Assembly: GCF_900019265.1 (NCBI RefSeq)
Contig: NZ_CYGX02000001.1
Span: 1 to 45,649, forward strand
Direction: 5' to 3'
Length of the DNA: 45,649 nucleotides
From: Paraburkholderia ribeironis
Lineage (GTDB): Bacteria; Pseudomonadota; Gammaproteobacteria; Burkholderiales; Burkholderiaceae
The translations under genes were made by a program, and so were the position numbers. Below, one piece after another: positions 24,895 through 33,754 of this stretch (the first letter of the stretch is position 1; every line of letters starts with the position of its first letter). The notes under the pieces were generated by a model. It was not told where the DNA came from. It did not search any database and saw only the letters and a program-made list of their open reading frames with translations.

Positions 24895-26526
24895 ATGCGT
24901 CACGCTTCGATTCCCAAGACTGTCCTTGCCGCTGCCTGCTCGCTGATGATCGCCGGTTGCGCGGTCTATCAGAGCGACATCAACTCGGCTTACGACGGGG
25001 TTCATCACACCGCGAGCGACGCGATGGCCAACCTGCCTGGCTCGATGGCGCTGGTGGAAGACGTGCCGACGGCGTTCCTCGGCGACCGGCTTGTCCCGGT
25101 CGCGTATGAAGCGAAGCTGCCCGCGACGTTCCGCGAGAAGAAGGTGACGATGCCCGCGAACATCGGGATCAAGGAGATTGCGGCGCTCATCTCGGGCGCA
25201 ACGGGTTATGCGGTCCATCTGAGCCCCGACGTGTTCGTGCCGCGCAGTTCGCTGGTGCCGCGCGAGTTGGCGGGTTCATCGGGTGGCAAGGGCGCAACGA
25301 CAGGGTCGGGCGGGCTGAACGGCAAGGCCTTTGAAGAGCCGTTTTACGGGCAGGTTTTCACGGGCTATGCGGGCGAGTATCTGACCCGCATGACGGAAGA
25401 CCTCGGTCTCGACTGGTCGTTCGACGGCTCGACCATCAACATTACGCGCTTTGTCACGCGCATGTACCAGATCGCCGCGATCCCGGGCAAGGTGTCGATC
25501 AAGTCGACCATGTCGAAGGGTATGGACACATCGACGGGCAACCAGGCGAACGGCAGCGGTGGATCGGGCGGCAATACGGGCTCATTCTCGGCACAGACGT
25601 CAACGGGGCGGGAGGGGAATTTTGACCAGATCGAGGCGATCAGGGACGCGCTCGACAAGCTGCGCTCGCCGATGGGTCGCGTGAACGTGAATCCGCAGAG
25701 CCGTCTCGTGATGGTGTACGACACGCGCGAGGCGGCAGACCGGATGGGCAGGCTGCTCGCCCAGGAAAATGCAGTTTCGACGCGTCAGGTGATGCTGCGT
25801 GTGCGCACGCTGCAGATTGCGCTGACGAGAGGCAGTCAGGCGGGCGTGAATGCCGATGTGGTGTTCAACTATATCCAGAACGGCCTGGCGAAGTATGCGA
25901 TCAGCTTCACGGCACCCACGTCGCTCGCCTCGGGCGGGGGTACGGTCGGCCTGTCCGTGCTGCAATCGAACGCGCCGTTCTCGGGCACGAATGCCGTGCT
26001 CAATGCGCTTAACCAGTATGGCCGGACGGTGCAGGACAACACGCAGACGAAGCTGACACTCAACGGCCTGCCGGTTTCCATTGCGTCGTTCCAGAGCGAC
26101 GACTATCTGCGTTCGACGACGGCTTCGGCAGGCAGCCTCACGGCCACTTCCGGTGGCGTGCCGGGCCTGACGCCGGGGACCGTGACGACGGGCGACTTCG
26201 TCAATATCCTGCCGTCGGTCAACGACCATAACCAGATCATCCTCGCGTACTGGAGCGACAGTTCAAAGCTGAATGGTCCGTTCACGTCGGCGTCGGTCGG
26301 GTCTGGCCAGACGCTGCAACAGATCCAGCTGGCGCACACGACCGGCACCAAGGACGATCAGACGATCGCGCTCTCGGACGGCCAGACGGTGGTGCTCTAC
26401 GGCCAGATGACGGACCTTGCGGACAGCACGACGAATGGCGGTATTGCGGGTATCACGGGTCTGTGGAACAAGTCGAAGACCTTCCAGGTGATCATGCTGA
26501 CGGCTACGGTCGTCCCGTCGATGTGA
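24895..26526 (+). CDS. pilN: PilN-type lipoprotein secretin
   Basis: 543 aa. PilN secretins form the outer-membrane pore for type IVb thin pili. A lipoprotein signal ends in IAGC (Cys22). N0/STN-like and secretin-N regions follow (IGIKEIAALISGATGYAVHL, about 92; FDQIEAIRDALDKLRSPMGR, about 243), then the C-terminal secretin domain (about 290-540) with LRVRTLQIALTRGSQAGVNA and GDFVNILPSVNDHNQIILAY and the family end DGQTVVLYGQMTDLADS. A glycine/serine-rich loop at about 207-235 separates the halves. The length matches R64 PilN. Confidence 0.92.
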   Translation: MRHASIPKTVLAAACSLMIAGCAVYQSDINSAYDGVHHTASDAMANLPGSMALVEDVPTAFLGDRLVPVAYEAKLPATFREKKVTMPANIGIKEIAALISGATGYAVHLSPDVFVPRSSLVPRELAGSSGGKGATTGSGGLNGKAFEEPFYGQVFTGYAGEYLTRMTEDLGLDWSFDGSTINITRFVTRMYQIAAIPGKVSIKSTMSKGMDTSTGNQANGSGGSGGNTGSFSAQTSTGREGNFDQIEAIRDALDKLRSPMGRVNVNPQSRLVMVYDTREAADRMGRLLAQENAVSTRQVMLRVRTLQIALTRGSQAGVNADVVFNYIQNGLAKYAISFTAPTSLASGGGTVGLSVLQSNAPFSGTNAVLNALNQYGRTVQDNTQTKLTLNGLPVSIASFQSDDYLRSTTASAGSLTATSGGVPGLTPGTVTTGDFVNILPSVNDHNQIILAYWSDSSKLNGPFTSASVGSGQTLQQIQLAHTTGTKDDQTIALSDGQTVVLYGQMTDLADSTTNGGIAGITGLWNKSKTFQVIMLTATVVPSM

Positions 26527-26534
26527 GCGCGGGC

Positions 26535-27863
26535 ATGCACATTACCGATCCACTGCCGCGCGACAGGAACGCGCGCCTGGTCTTCGGGCTGGACTGGCGC
26601 GCCTATCCGGCCAGACAGATGCGCGCCGAGCGCCGCCGTTACGCCGACGACTTCGGTGCGACGCACTACGTCGAGTACCGGAGCGGCAAAGACATCATTG
26701 GCGGCTTTTGCGCACCTGACACGGGCGAGATCAGGGGCGCCAGGCTCTACTCGGGCGCGGCTCGCATTGCGCAGCATGAACGGGTGAAAGGCAAGGCTGC
26801 CGTACTCGTGATGCTGCAGGACGACCAGCGCGTGCATGTTGTCTTCGTGGTGCGCGGTGTCGTGCGCAGCGACGAAGTCCTGACGGCCCCGAAGGCGCAC
26901 GAGAGGCGTCTGGCGATCGAGCAGGAATGCCTGAGGCTCAACCTGACGCTGACGACGCTCGGCTCCGGCCAGGCCGTTGGCGACGTGGACGAGAACTTCG
27001 GCGCTGCCGCGCTGCTTGGGGATCGCAAGACTGGCCGCATCGCGAAGGTACCGGTCAACCTGCCGACAGTCGTGCCTCTGCTGGTGATAGTCGCGGCCGC
27101 TGTCTTCGGGGGCATCAAGCTGATGGACTCGTTCAATCCGCCGCCCCCGCCTGCGCCGAAAGAGCCGTCGTTCGAAGAGAAATATGACGCGCTTGTGCGT
27201 CAGACGTTCGCCGCGAAGATGCCGCGCGCGAATGAACTGGCGCCGGCCATCCTCGCCGCACTTGGCAACAGTGAAACGGTCATCGCAGGCTGGGTTTTTG
27301 ACAAGGCAGTCTGCGCGTCAAAGGGCAATTGCATGATCACCTACAGGCGCTACGGTGGCAGCTTCGACGATTTTGGTCGCGCTGCACCCCAGGCGCTGCG
27401 CCCGCTTCATTTCGACGCCGATGGTCTGCATCTGGGCGCACGTGGTCCGTTGATCCCTGAGGTCAATGTGGTGGCGAACAACGATGCGAAGACGTGGCCG
27501 TCGGAACAGGCTCTCATCGACATGCTGCAGACGCCGCCCCAGCGGTTGTCGACGAAGCCATTCGAGCTTGCCAGCTATGGCTACAAGGTGAATCTCGAGC
27601 CGTCGAAACCGCTGCTGGCGATCACGCCTGGCACGCCCGGCGCGCGGCCGCCACGCATGATTCGTGTCGGCGCCTGGGAAATCAGCGGATACCGGTGGCA
27701 GGCGGTTCTGCTCTCAAAGCTGCCTCCCGACATGACGCTCGACAGCATGACGGTCGAGCTGAAGCTCGATGAGCGCGGCGCTTCACGCAACCAGTCCAAC
27801 CCGGCAAACGAGCAGGCCGGTATCCATTTCATCGCGAAGGGCAAATACTATGTTCTCGACTAA
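26535..27863 (+). CDS. pilO: PilO-type pilus inner-membrane accessory protein
   Basis: 442 aa from the ATG at 26535; a GTG at 26523 overlapping the pilN stop is also possible. PilO of R64-type systems is a bitopic inner-membrane protein of the pilus platform. The first ~175 residues are cytoplasmic and actin-like/PilM-like in feel (VFGLDWRAYPARQMRAERRR). A membrane helix is at about 178-196 (VVPLLVIVAAAVFGGIKLM), then a proline stretch and a periplasmic domain (about 210-442) that ends in a beta-rich part. Order and length fit the pil cluster, and no separate pilM is present. Confidence 0.82.
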   Translation: MHITDPLPRDRNARLVFGLDWRAYPARQMRAERRRYADDFGATHYVEYRSGKDIIGGFCAPDTGEIRGARLYSGAARIAQHERVKGKAAVLVMLQDDQRVHVVFVVRGVVRSDEVLTAPKAHERRLAIEQECLRLNLTLTTLGSGQAVGDVDENFGAAALLGDRKTGRIAKVPVNLPTVVPLLVIVAAAVFGGIKLMDSFNPPPPPAPKEPSFEEKYDALVRQTFAAKMPRANELAPAILAALGNSETVIAGWVFDKAVCASKGNCMITYRRYGGSFDDFGRAAPQALRPLHFDADGLHLGARGPLIPEVNVVANNDAKTWPSEQALIDMLQTPPQRLSTKPFELASYGYKVNLEPSKPLLAITPGTPGARPPRMIRVGAWEISGYRWQAVLLSKLPPDMTLDSMTVELKLDERGASRNQSNPANEQAGIHFIAKGKYYVLD

Positions 27864-28569
27864 ACGGCTGACAGCGATTGCCTGTGCCCTGGCGCTGGTA
27901 TCTGGCGCCGCGCAGGCACAACAAAACAGGCCGGCTGCGCCACACACGCAGCCAGCAGGCGCGCGCGTACCCACAGCCGATATCGACATGGGTTCGCCCG
28001 CGTCCGCGAGCGTTGCAGCGGCTAGCGGTGCGGCGACAGCCAGCCCTCTGGCCAGGTCGCCTTCTGCGGCATCCCAACCAGCCGCGCAGCCGGTATCGGC
28101 TCCCGCCACGCCGCATCTGTCGATCGACGACATCGACCAGATTACCCGTTTGCAGATCGCACGCCAGCTTGGTGGCAATGGCGGGCAGCAGGGTAGTTCG
28201 GTCGCGCCGGCCAGTGCGCCCGCACCGGCACCCGTCGTCAGGGCGACGTCTGCGAGTTCCCGGGCGGAACCGGTGCGCTTCGTTGGCGCTTTCAGCGACA
28301 TGCACGGGACGTCGGTGCTGTACGAGTACCGCAACGCCGCCTATCCCGCGCACGTCGGCGCGAAGCTGCTCAATGGCTGGACCGTGAAGCGAGTTGATGG
28401 ATTCGTCGTCACCGTCGCGGATGGCAGGCGTATCTGGACGGAAACCATCAGCGGCGGCACGGCCAATACGCCGGATAACCCGCAGGCATCCGGCATTCCG
28501 GCGCGAGCGCTGAATGATCTGGGTGGACCGCTCCCTGCTGGCACTCCTCTTTCTGCGATGGGGAACTGA
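27850..28569 (+). CDS. pilP: PilP-type pilus biogenesis protein
   Basis: 239 aa from the ATG at 27850, which overlaps pilO by 14 bases. A signal peptide (about 1-24, AAQAQ) is followed by a long alanine/proline-rich spacer (about 25-145) and a short C-terminal beta domain (about 150-215: VRFVGAFSDMHGTSVLYEYR, later LLNGWTVKRVDGFVVTVADG). PilP proteins are periplasmic lipid-tethered or soluble connectors between the inner platform and the secretin. The central segment LSIDDIDQITRLQIARQLGG fits the conserved PilP helix. Confidence 0.82.
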   Translation: MFSTKRLTAIACALALVSGAAQAQQNRPAAPHTQPAGARVPTADIDMGSPASASVAAASGAATASPLARSPSAASQPAAQPVSAPATPHLSIDDIDQITRLQIARQLGGNGGQQGSSVAPASAPAPAPVVRATSASSRAEPVRFVGAFSDMHGTSVLYEYRNAAYPAHVGAKLLNGWTVKRVDGFVVTVADGRRIWTETISGGTANTPDNPQASGIPARALNDLGGPLPAGTPLSAMGN

Positions 28570-28571
28570 CG

Positions 28572-30833
28572 ATGAGCCTGTTCAACGGTATTGAAAAGGA
28601 CGAGCCGTCTTCGCGCGGCATTCTTGGGCGGTTCCGTGCGTTGCGCGCCGGGTTCACGGACGAATCCGCGGCGTCGATGCCTATCGCCGGTGCAGACGGC
28701 AAACAGGACACCGATCGCGAGCCGCGCTTCGTGCGCAAAAGCAGGCCGCTGAAAGCAGAGCCTGTGGACACGAAGCCGGGACAGCCGATGACGCTGGGCA
28801 TGCGGCTGAGAATGGCGGACGTCACCGACGTCGACGCCAATGAAGGGGACTCGCATGAAGCGGTGGGCGTTGGTCTGACACAGCCGGAAGCAACTGCGCA
28901 CTCAGCAACTGGGCACGCAGCGCAGGATGAACCGGCGATGCATCGCACGGCTGAAGCGCAACCGGTCGCCGACAGCGTCGCAGCAACGAAGCGCTCCGTT
29001 GCTCCCGAATCAGCGATGGAGCCTCCCATGATGGAGCCTCCGATTGCTGAGTCTGGCGAGCTGCGGGCCGAAGCGCATGACGTTGTGCCGCCGACCGAGC
29101 CCGTTAAAGAGGTGCAGGAGGTGCACGAGCTCCATGCGCACGCGGATCTGGTCAGGCAGCAGGCTGAGTTCCTGCCGTCAGGCCTGCCGCAACTGGTCGC
29201 CGCCGACGCACTGACTTTCAAGCGCATTCTGAGTGAGCGGGGCCAGGATGCGACGCTGCGCATTACGGATGCCGCACGCCGTGAGTTTGTGGCGGTCGAA
29301 GTGCAGGCCGGTATGGCAATCGTCGTCACGACGCGGGCCTTTCATGAGTCCGCGCTTTATCCGACCTATGTGATGGATCTCGAGCGCGCCGATATCAAGG
29401 TGCATGAAGAGATGATCGCGACGGACACGGTGATTGCCGCGATCTACGCACGCGAGCGCAACCGGTCGGCGGCGATCATTCCTGAGAGTTCGCGCGCGAT
29501 CGGCACGTTCCGTGACGTTACGGAAGCCGCGCATAGCTACGGTGCCAGCGACATTCACTACGAGTACCGCGATTTCAACGACGATGTCGAAGTCCGGTTC
29601 CGTGTGAACGGCGACCTCTACACGTACCGCAGGCTGCCCAAAGCGCTGGTGCGTCGCGCGCTGTCTGCCGCCTATCAGGATCTCGTCGCGCGCAACACGA
29701 ACTCCGGCGAGACGTTCCAGCCGACCGCGCCGCAGTCGGCGATGATCCCGCTCGTTGTTCATACCGACATTCTCAACATCCGCTGGCAGAGCACGCCGCT
29801 CGTCGGTGGCTTCGATGTGGCGCTGCGTCTGCTCGACGGCAACTTCCGCAACTGCAAGGTGCTCATGCCCGAACAGATGGGGCTCGAGCCTAGCCAGCTT
29901 CTCATCATTGCTTCGCTGTGTAACGTCAGCGGCGGCGTCTCGATCTTCACAGGCGAAACGGGGTCGGCGAAATCGACCTTGCTGCGTGCGCTCTCGTACA
30001 TGCTCACCGCGCGCGATCTGCGCAAGCAGTTCGCTGTGAACGAACCGTCCGAGTATCCGCAGCCCTGGCTTTCTGATATTTCGATTCCGCGCCGTCCCGA
30101 TGAGACGGACGAAGAAGCGAACCGCAAGTGCGCCGAGGTGATCCGCTCGCTCATGCGGATGGACCCGGATGATGTGACGGTGGGGGAGATCCGCGATCGT
30201 GTCGTCGCCGGGCTCGTGGCGGAACTCGCGCTCACCGGGCACCCGGTCCGGACCACGCTTCACGCCGATAGTGCGATTGGTGCATTCATGCGCCTCGCCG
30301 GCGGGCGCCTGCAGTTGCCGATGGACGAAGTGTCCTCCGAGAAGTTCGTCAATGCCGTCGCGAACCAGAAACTGATCCCCCTGTTGTGCCCGCACTGCAA
30401 GGTGCCGGCACGTGACGTGATGTCCGCGGCGCAGATCGAAACGCTCGAACGCAAATTCGGCCTGGACACTTCGAAGATGGCGTGCCGCGACGACGGCGGT
30501 TGCGAACACTGCCGCCTGAAGGGACTGTTCACGCGGGCGGGCAAGGTGGCGGCCGGCACGAAGGGGCAGACGCTTGCAATGGAAATCTTCCGGCCAACGA
30601 TGGAGTTTCTCGACTGTGTTGCCGAACGCGACTGGCGCGGCGCGGAGCAGGTATGGCGATCGGCGCGCACGACCGGCTTTGATAGCGACGACATGACGGG
30701 CAAGACCATCTATGAGCACGCGCTCTACAAGGCGTCACAAGGCATCATCGATCCGCGCTTCGTCGACACCGCGATGCGCCCATTCGGCGACTACCGGATC
30801 TTCGGTGACCGCGACGGGAGAATGCCGTCGTGA
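28572..30833 (+). CDS. pilQ: PilQ-type assembly ATPase (GspE family) with altered P-loop
   Basis: 753 aa. GspE-family hexameric ATPases drive pilus assembly. The first ~200 residues are acidic, proline-rich and variable. N-terminal and ATPase domains follow: the Asp box region SDIHYEYRDFNDDVEVRFRV at about 329, the Walker A region at 461-469 (GETGSAKST) and the Walker B/signature TVGEIRD with Glu539. A zinc motif (CPHC near 613; a CEHC group near 643) completes the GspE pattern. In Walker A the usual second glycine of GSGK is Ala466, which is unusual because this position contacts the phosphates. It is also much longer than R64 PilQ because of the N-terminal extension. It starts three bases after pilP. 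Confidence 0.9.
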   Translation: MSLFNGIEKDEPSSRGILGRFRALRAGFTDESAASMPIAGADGKQDTDREPRFVRKSRPLKAEPVDTKPGQPMTLGMRLRMADVTDVDANEGDSHEAVGVGLTQPEATAHSATGHAAQDEPAMHRTAEAQPVADSVAATKRSVAPESAMEPPMMEPPIAESGELRAEAHDVVPPTEPVKEVQEVHELHAHADLVRQQAEFLPSGLPQLVAADALTFKRILSERGQDATLRITDAARREFVAVEVQAGMAIVVTTRAFHESALYPTYVMDLERADIKVHEEMIATDTVIAAIYARERNRSAAIIPESSRAIGTFRDVTEAAHSYGASDIHYEYRDFNDDVEVRFRVNGDLYTYRRLPKALVRRALSAAYQDLVARNTNSGETFQPTAPQSAMIPLVVHTDILNIRWQSTPLVGGFDVALRLLDGNFRNCKVLMPEQMGLEPSQLLIIASLCNVSGGVSIFTGETGSAKSTLLRALSYMLTARDLRKQFAVNEPSEYPQPWLSDISIPRRPDETDEEANRKCAEVIRSLMRMDPDDVTVGEIRDRVVAGLVAELALTGHPVRTTLHADSAIGAFMRLAGGRLQLPMDEVSSEKFVNAVANQKLIPLLCPHCKVPARDVMSAAQIETLERKFGLDTSKMACRDDGGCEHCRLKGLFTRAGKVAAGTKGQTLAMEIFRPTMEFLDCVAERDWRGAEQVWRSARTTGFDSDDMTGKTIYEHALYKASQGIIDPRFVDTAMRPFGDYRIFGDRDGRMPS

Positions 30834-31963
30834 TCCGCGGACTGATTCATTCGCTGTTCATGGCGCTGCCGCAAAAGGAGCGGCTGCGCATCGCCAGATG
30901 GCGCTTCCAGAAGATGCGCGAGACCTTCTATCGCGAGACGCGTCTGGACGTGGCGGCCAAGGGGCTGCGCAATCGCGAGACGCTGCTCGAGCGGCTGAAC
31001 ACCCTCGAAAAACGTCATCGCTCGCGCCAGTGGCTGACGTGGCCAGTTTTCCAGGCAGTCGCGAAACGCATGGTCGCCGGCGATGACTTTGCCACTGCGC
31101 TCAGGCCGTTCGTTCCAAGCCAGGAACACACGCTCCTTGACATTGCAGGTACGTCGACGCGCGAAGACGCCGCGGTGCGGGGCTTGGAGCTGGCGGAAAT
31201 GGCCGCTCATGCAGAAGGGGTGCTCGCGTCGACGACGTCGCTGGAAATGGCCTATCCGGCGTTCCTGATTGTCTATCTCTACATGTTCTGCATGCTGTTC
31301 GGCGGAGAGATCTTCCCGGCTGTGGCGGACACGAAGCCGGTCGATCAATGGTTGCCGATGGGGCAGACGCTCTATGCGATCGACACGTTCTGCTACCAGT
31401 ACTGGTGGCTGAGCGGTGCGATCGTCGCGGGCCTCGTCTCGTTGTACTTCTGGACCCTCAAACGCTGGACCGGACACTTCCGTAACCGCGTCGATGCCAT
31501 GCCGCTGATGTGGCGTAACCGTCGCGACCTGCGTGCGGCCCTGCTGATCGTGTCGCTTGCGGGTCTCTTCGATTCGAACCTGGTCTTACGGGCGGCGCTC
31601 GACCGTTTTGCGAAGACCGCCGACCCGTGGCTCAGGTGGCACGTTGACCGCATGAGCCGGCGGCTCACGCAGCGCCCGGATGAACCGATGCGGGCGCTCG
31701 ACACCGGCATCTTCTCCGAAATGGTGATCGACACGATCGCCGACGCGGCGGGTTGCGACCAGTTCGTCCAGGCCATCAAGACTCTCGGCCGTCATTCGCT
31801 GGACCGCGTCGTCGCCACCGTGCGTCGCAATGCGCGCATCACGCATTACGTGCTGCTCGGCTTCGCCGTCATGCTGTTTTTCGTGCTTGGCATCGGATCG
31901 TATGTCGCGACCGGCGCTGCGAGCTTCGACTCTTCTCCGACCACATCCGCTGCAATCAATTGA
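30830..31963 (+). CDS. pilR: PilR-type pilus inner-membrane platform protein (GspF family)
   Basis: 377 aa. GspF proteins form the polytopic inner-membrane base that the ATPase turns. Two cytoplasmic helical domains are visible (about 15-140 and 230-330). Membrane segments lie at about 143-165 (AYPAFLIVYLYMFCMLFGG), 192-212 (WWLSGAIVAGLVSLYFWTL) and 344-364 (VLLGFAVMLFFVLGIGSYVA). The GTG at 30830 overlaps the pilQ stop; an ATG at 30860 is the alternative. Confidence 0.88.
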   Translation: MIRGLIHSLFMALPQKERLRIARWRFQKMRETFYRETRLDVAAKGLRNRETLLERLNTLEKRHRSRQWLTWPVFQAVAKRMVAGDDFATALRPFVPSQEHTLLDIAGTSTREDAAVRGLELAEMAAHAEGVLASTTSLEMAYPAFLIVYLYMFCMLFGGEIFPAVADTKPVDQWLPMGQTLYAIDTFCYQYWWLSGAIVAGLVSLYFWTLKRWTGHFRNRVDAMPLMWRNRRDLRAALLIVSLAGLFDSNLVLRAALDRFAKTADPWLRWHVDRMSRRLTQRPDEPMRALDTGIFSEMVIDTIADAAGCDQFVQAIKTLGRHSLDRVVATVRRNARITHYVLLGFAVMLFFVLGIGSYVATGAASFDSSPTTSAAIN

Positions 31964-31979
31964 CAGAGGCAAATCAATC

Positions 31980-32588
31980 ATGAACAACAAGCCGAACCAG
32001 ATCCAGACCCAGGAACAACGCAGGGCAGCGATGCTGCGCATGGCCCGCCGGCGCAGGCAGTCGGGCGAGCTTTCGATGATCGAGGCGGCAGCCGTCATGG
32101 CGGGTGCGGCGCTGCTCGCACTCATCGTCTACCAGGGCCGCAGCTTCGTGATGGATCGTATCCACGCGCACCAGTTCAAAAGCGAGGCGCAACTGTTCCG
32201 CAGCGGCATTCAGGATGCAACGTCGAACGACATTGATTTCTCGGCCGAGTCGCTGCTCACGCTTGCACAGAATCACGCCTTCGATTCGGCAGGCGCCAGG
32301 GTGAACACGGCATCCGGCACCCTGACCGGCATCTTCGGCGGCTCGGTGACGGCTGTGCCCGCCACCATCGCAACGACGGACGATGCAATGGCCGTGACCT
32401 ATCCGGTTCCCGACACCGTCTGCTCGCTGGCGGTGGGCGCAATTGCGGGCGCCTATACCAAGGTTACCGTCAACGGGACGACGGTCTCCGATCCGAATAC
32501 GACGTTCAATGGATCGACGGCCGGGACGGCGTGCAAGTCGGGTGGTGCAACAGCGACCATCGCGATGTACGCGACGCACAACAACTAA
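31980..32588 (+). CDS. pilS: PilS-type major type IVb prepilin
   Basis: 202 aa. The N-terminus has a long basic leader (about 1-29, QRRAAMLRMARRRRQSGE), then the pilin helix LSMIEAAAVMAGAALLALIV, closely resembling the mature start of type IVb pilins such as BfpA (LSLIESAMVLA). The glutamate of the helix is at +5 only if cleavage is after Glu, which puts Gly at -2 instead of the usual -1. If cleavage is after Gly, as the prepilin peptidase normally requires, the mature protein starts with Glu and the conserved Glu moves to +6. Two cysteines near the C-terminus (VCSLAVG; ACKSGG) could form the pilin disulfide loop. It starts 16 bases after pilR. Confidence 0.85.
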   Translation: MNNKPNQIQTQEQRRAAMLRMARRRRQSGELSMIEAAAVMAGAALLALIVYQGRSFVMDRIHAHQFKSEAQLFRSGIQDATSNDIDFSAESLLTLAQNHAFDSAGARVNTASGTLTGIFGGSVTAVPATIATTDDAMAVTYPVPDTVCSLAVGAIAGAYTKVTVNGTTVSDPNTTFNGSTAGTACKSGGATATIAMYATHNN

Positions 32589-32600
32589 GGATCGCTGCCC

Positions 32601-33743
32601 ATGTTCAGCATCGTTGAGATGGTGGTCGTGCTGGTGGCCGCCGCGCTGATGACCACGGTCGCGATCAGGGAAGACGCCGCGAAGCGGCGCACGCAGGTCA
32701 TGACGGCGGAAGGTGTGAACGAGGCGGTCATCAACTCGGCGCTATCTGACTGGGTGACGAACAACTACACAACGCTGATTGCGGGCGGCCCTGTCCCGGT
32801 CATCACCAATCCGCCGACCATCAATGACCTTTTTACGCAGGGGAACCTGAAACAGCCTCACGCGCCGGGGCCGTTCTGGGGCGGGTCATACGTGATCAGC
32901 ATGAGTGTCGGACCGGCAACGTGTACGGCCAGCGCGGGCGACTGCCACGTCACCTACGTCATGTATCCGTCGAAGCCGCTGACGCGTGGCGGAAAGCCTG
33001 ATGTCGTCGGCGCGGCGCAGATAGCGCAGGCTGGCGGCAACGCGTTCGGGTATTCGAAAGTGCAGAACGCGGGAACGATCACCGGTCTCAACGGTGCGTG
33101 GACCGCGACCAATCCACTGGGCAGTGTCGCGGCCGCCATTCTTGCGACCAACGGGCCAACGTCGGACGGGAACTCGGTCTATATCCGGCGTGACGGCGCG
33201 CTGACATGGACGGGCGATCAGAACGTCAATCACGTCAGCCTGCACAACGTTCACGATCTGGATGCAGAGGGGACGGTGAGCGCCGCGAATGTTGATGCCA
33301 CGGGCGCTGTGGCCGCAAGCGGTGCGGTAGCCGCGGGCACCAGCGTCACCGCCGGCACGACGGTCGTGCCAGGCGCCATTGGCTGGCCCCGGACGGCGTG
33401 CCCGAAGGTCAATGCGATGACGGGCGCGAGCGACAACTCGGGGCTGATGCTGTCGTGCCAGAACCTGTCCGGTGTCCTGCAATGGATGCCAATTGGCGGA
33501 CCGAAGCTCTGGTACGGCTACACCGCTATCCCTTCCGGCGGCGGTACCTATGTGCCGGGTCCCGTGTGTCCTGCGGGCGGCACGCCAGGGATCGTGGTGA
33601 CGGGGCAGAGCACATACACCGATCCGACTGCCGCGATCAATTACCCGACGACTGGAACCGGCCCCTGGACGGTCTACATCACGGACGGCAATGGAACGGT
33701 CATAGCCGGCAGTGCCGTCGCTAATACATTTTGCGCCTATTGA
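32601..33743 (+). CDS. pilV: PilV-like minor pilin/tip adhesin without a leader peptide
   Basis: 380 aa. It begins MFSIVEMVVVLVAAALMTTV, a pilin-type hydrophobic helix placed directly at the initiator methionine; an in-frame TAA (the pilS stop) lies just upstream, so no leader can be added. The N-terminal half (about 30-215) matches the conserved part of shufflon PilV proteins, including VNEAVINSALSDWVTNNYT and the middle DGNSVYIRRDGALTWTGDQN. Alanine/valine-rich short repeats follow (about 218-250, SAANVDATGAVAASGAVAAG) and then a variable C-terminal domain with cysteines. In R64 the C-terminus is switched by inversion and sets recipient specificity; no rci recombinase or inverted repeats are seen here. 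Confidence 0.8.
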   Translation: MFSIVEMVVVLVAAALMTTVAIREDAAKRRTQVMTAEGVNEAVINSALSDWVTNNYTTLIAGGPVPVITNPPTINDLFTQGNLKQPHAPGPFWGGSYVISMSVGPATCTASAGDCHVTYVMYPSKPLTRGGKPDVVGAAQIAQAGGNAFGYSKVQNAGTITGLNGAWTATNPLGSVAAAILATNGPTSDGNSVYIRRDGALTWTGDQNVNHVSLHNVHDLDAEGTVSAANVDATGAVAASGAVAAGTSVTAGTTVVPGAIGWPRTACPKVNAMTGASDNSGLMLSCQNLSGVLQWMPIGGPKLWYGYTAIPSGGGTYVPGPVCPAGGTPGIVVTGQSTYTDPTAAINYPTTGTGPWTVYITDGNGTVIAGSAVANTFCAY

Positions 33744-33754
33744 TGGGAGAAAGA

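Noticed and set aside
29178..30719. 513-codon minus-strand frame opposite pilQ
   Set aside because: It lies wholly antisense to the strongly supported pilus ATPase gene, has arginine/histidine-rich composition typical of antisense frames in GC-rich DNA, and has no recognisable domain.
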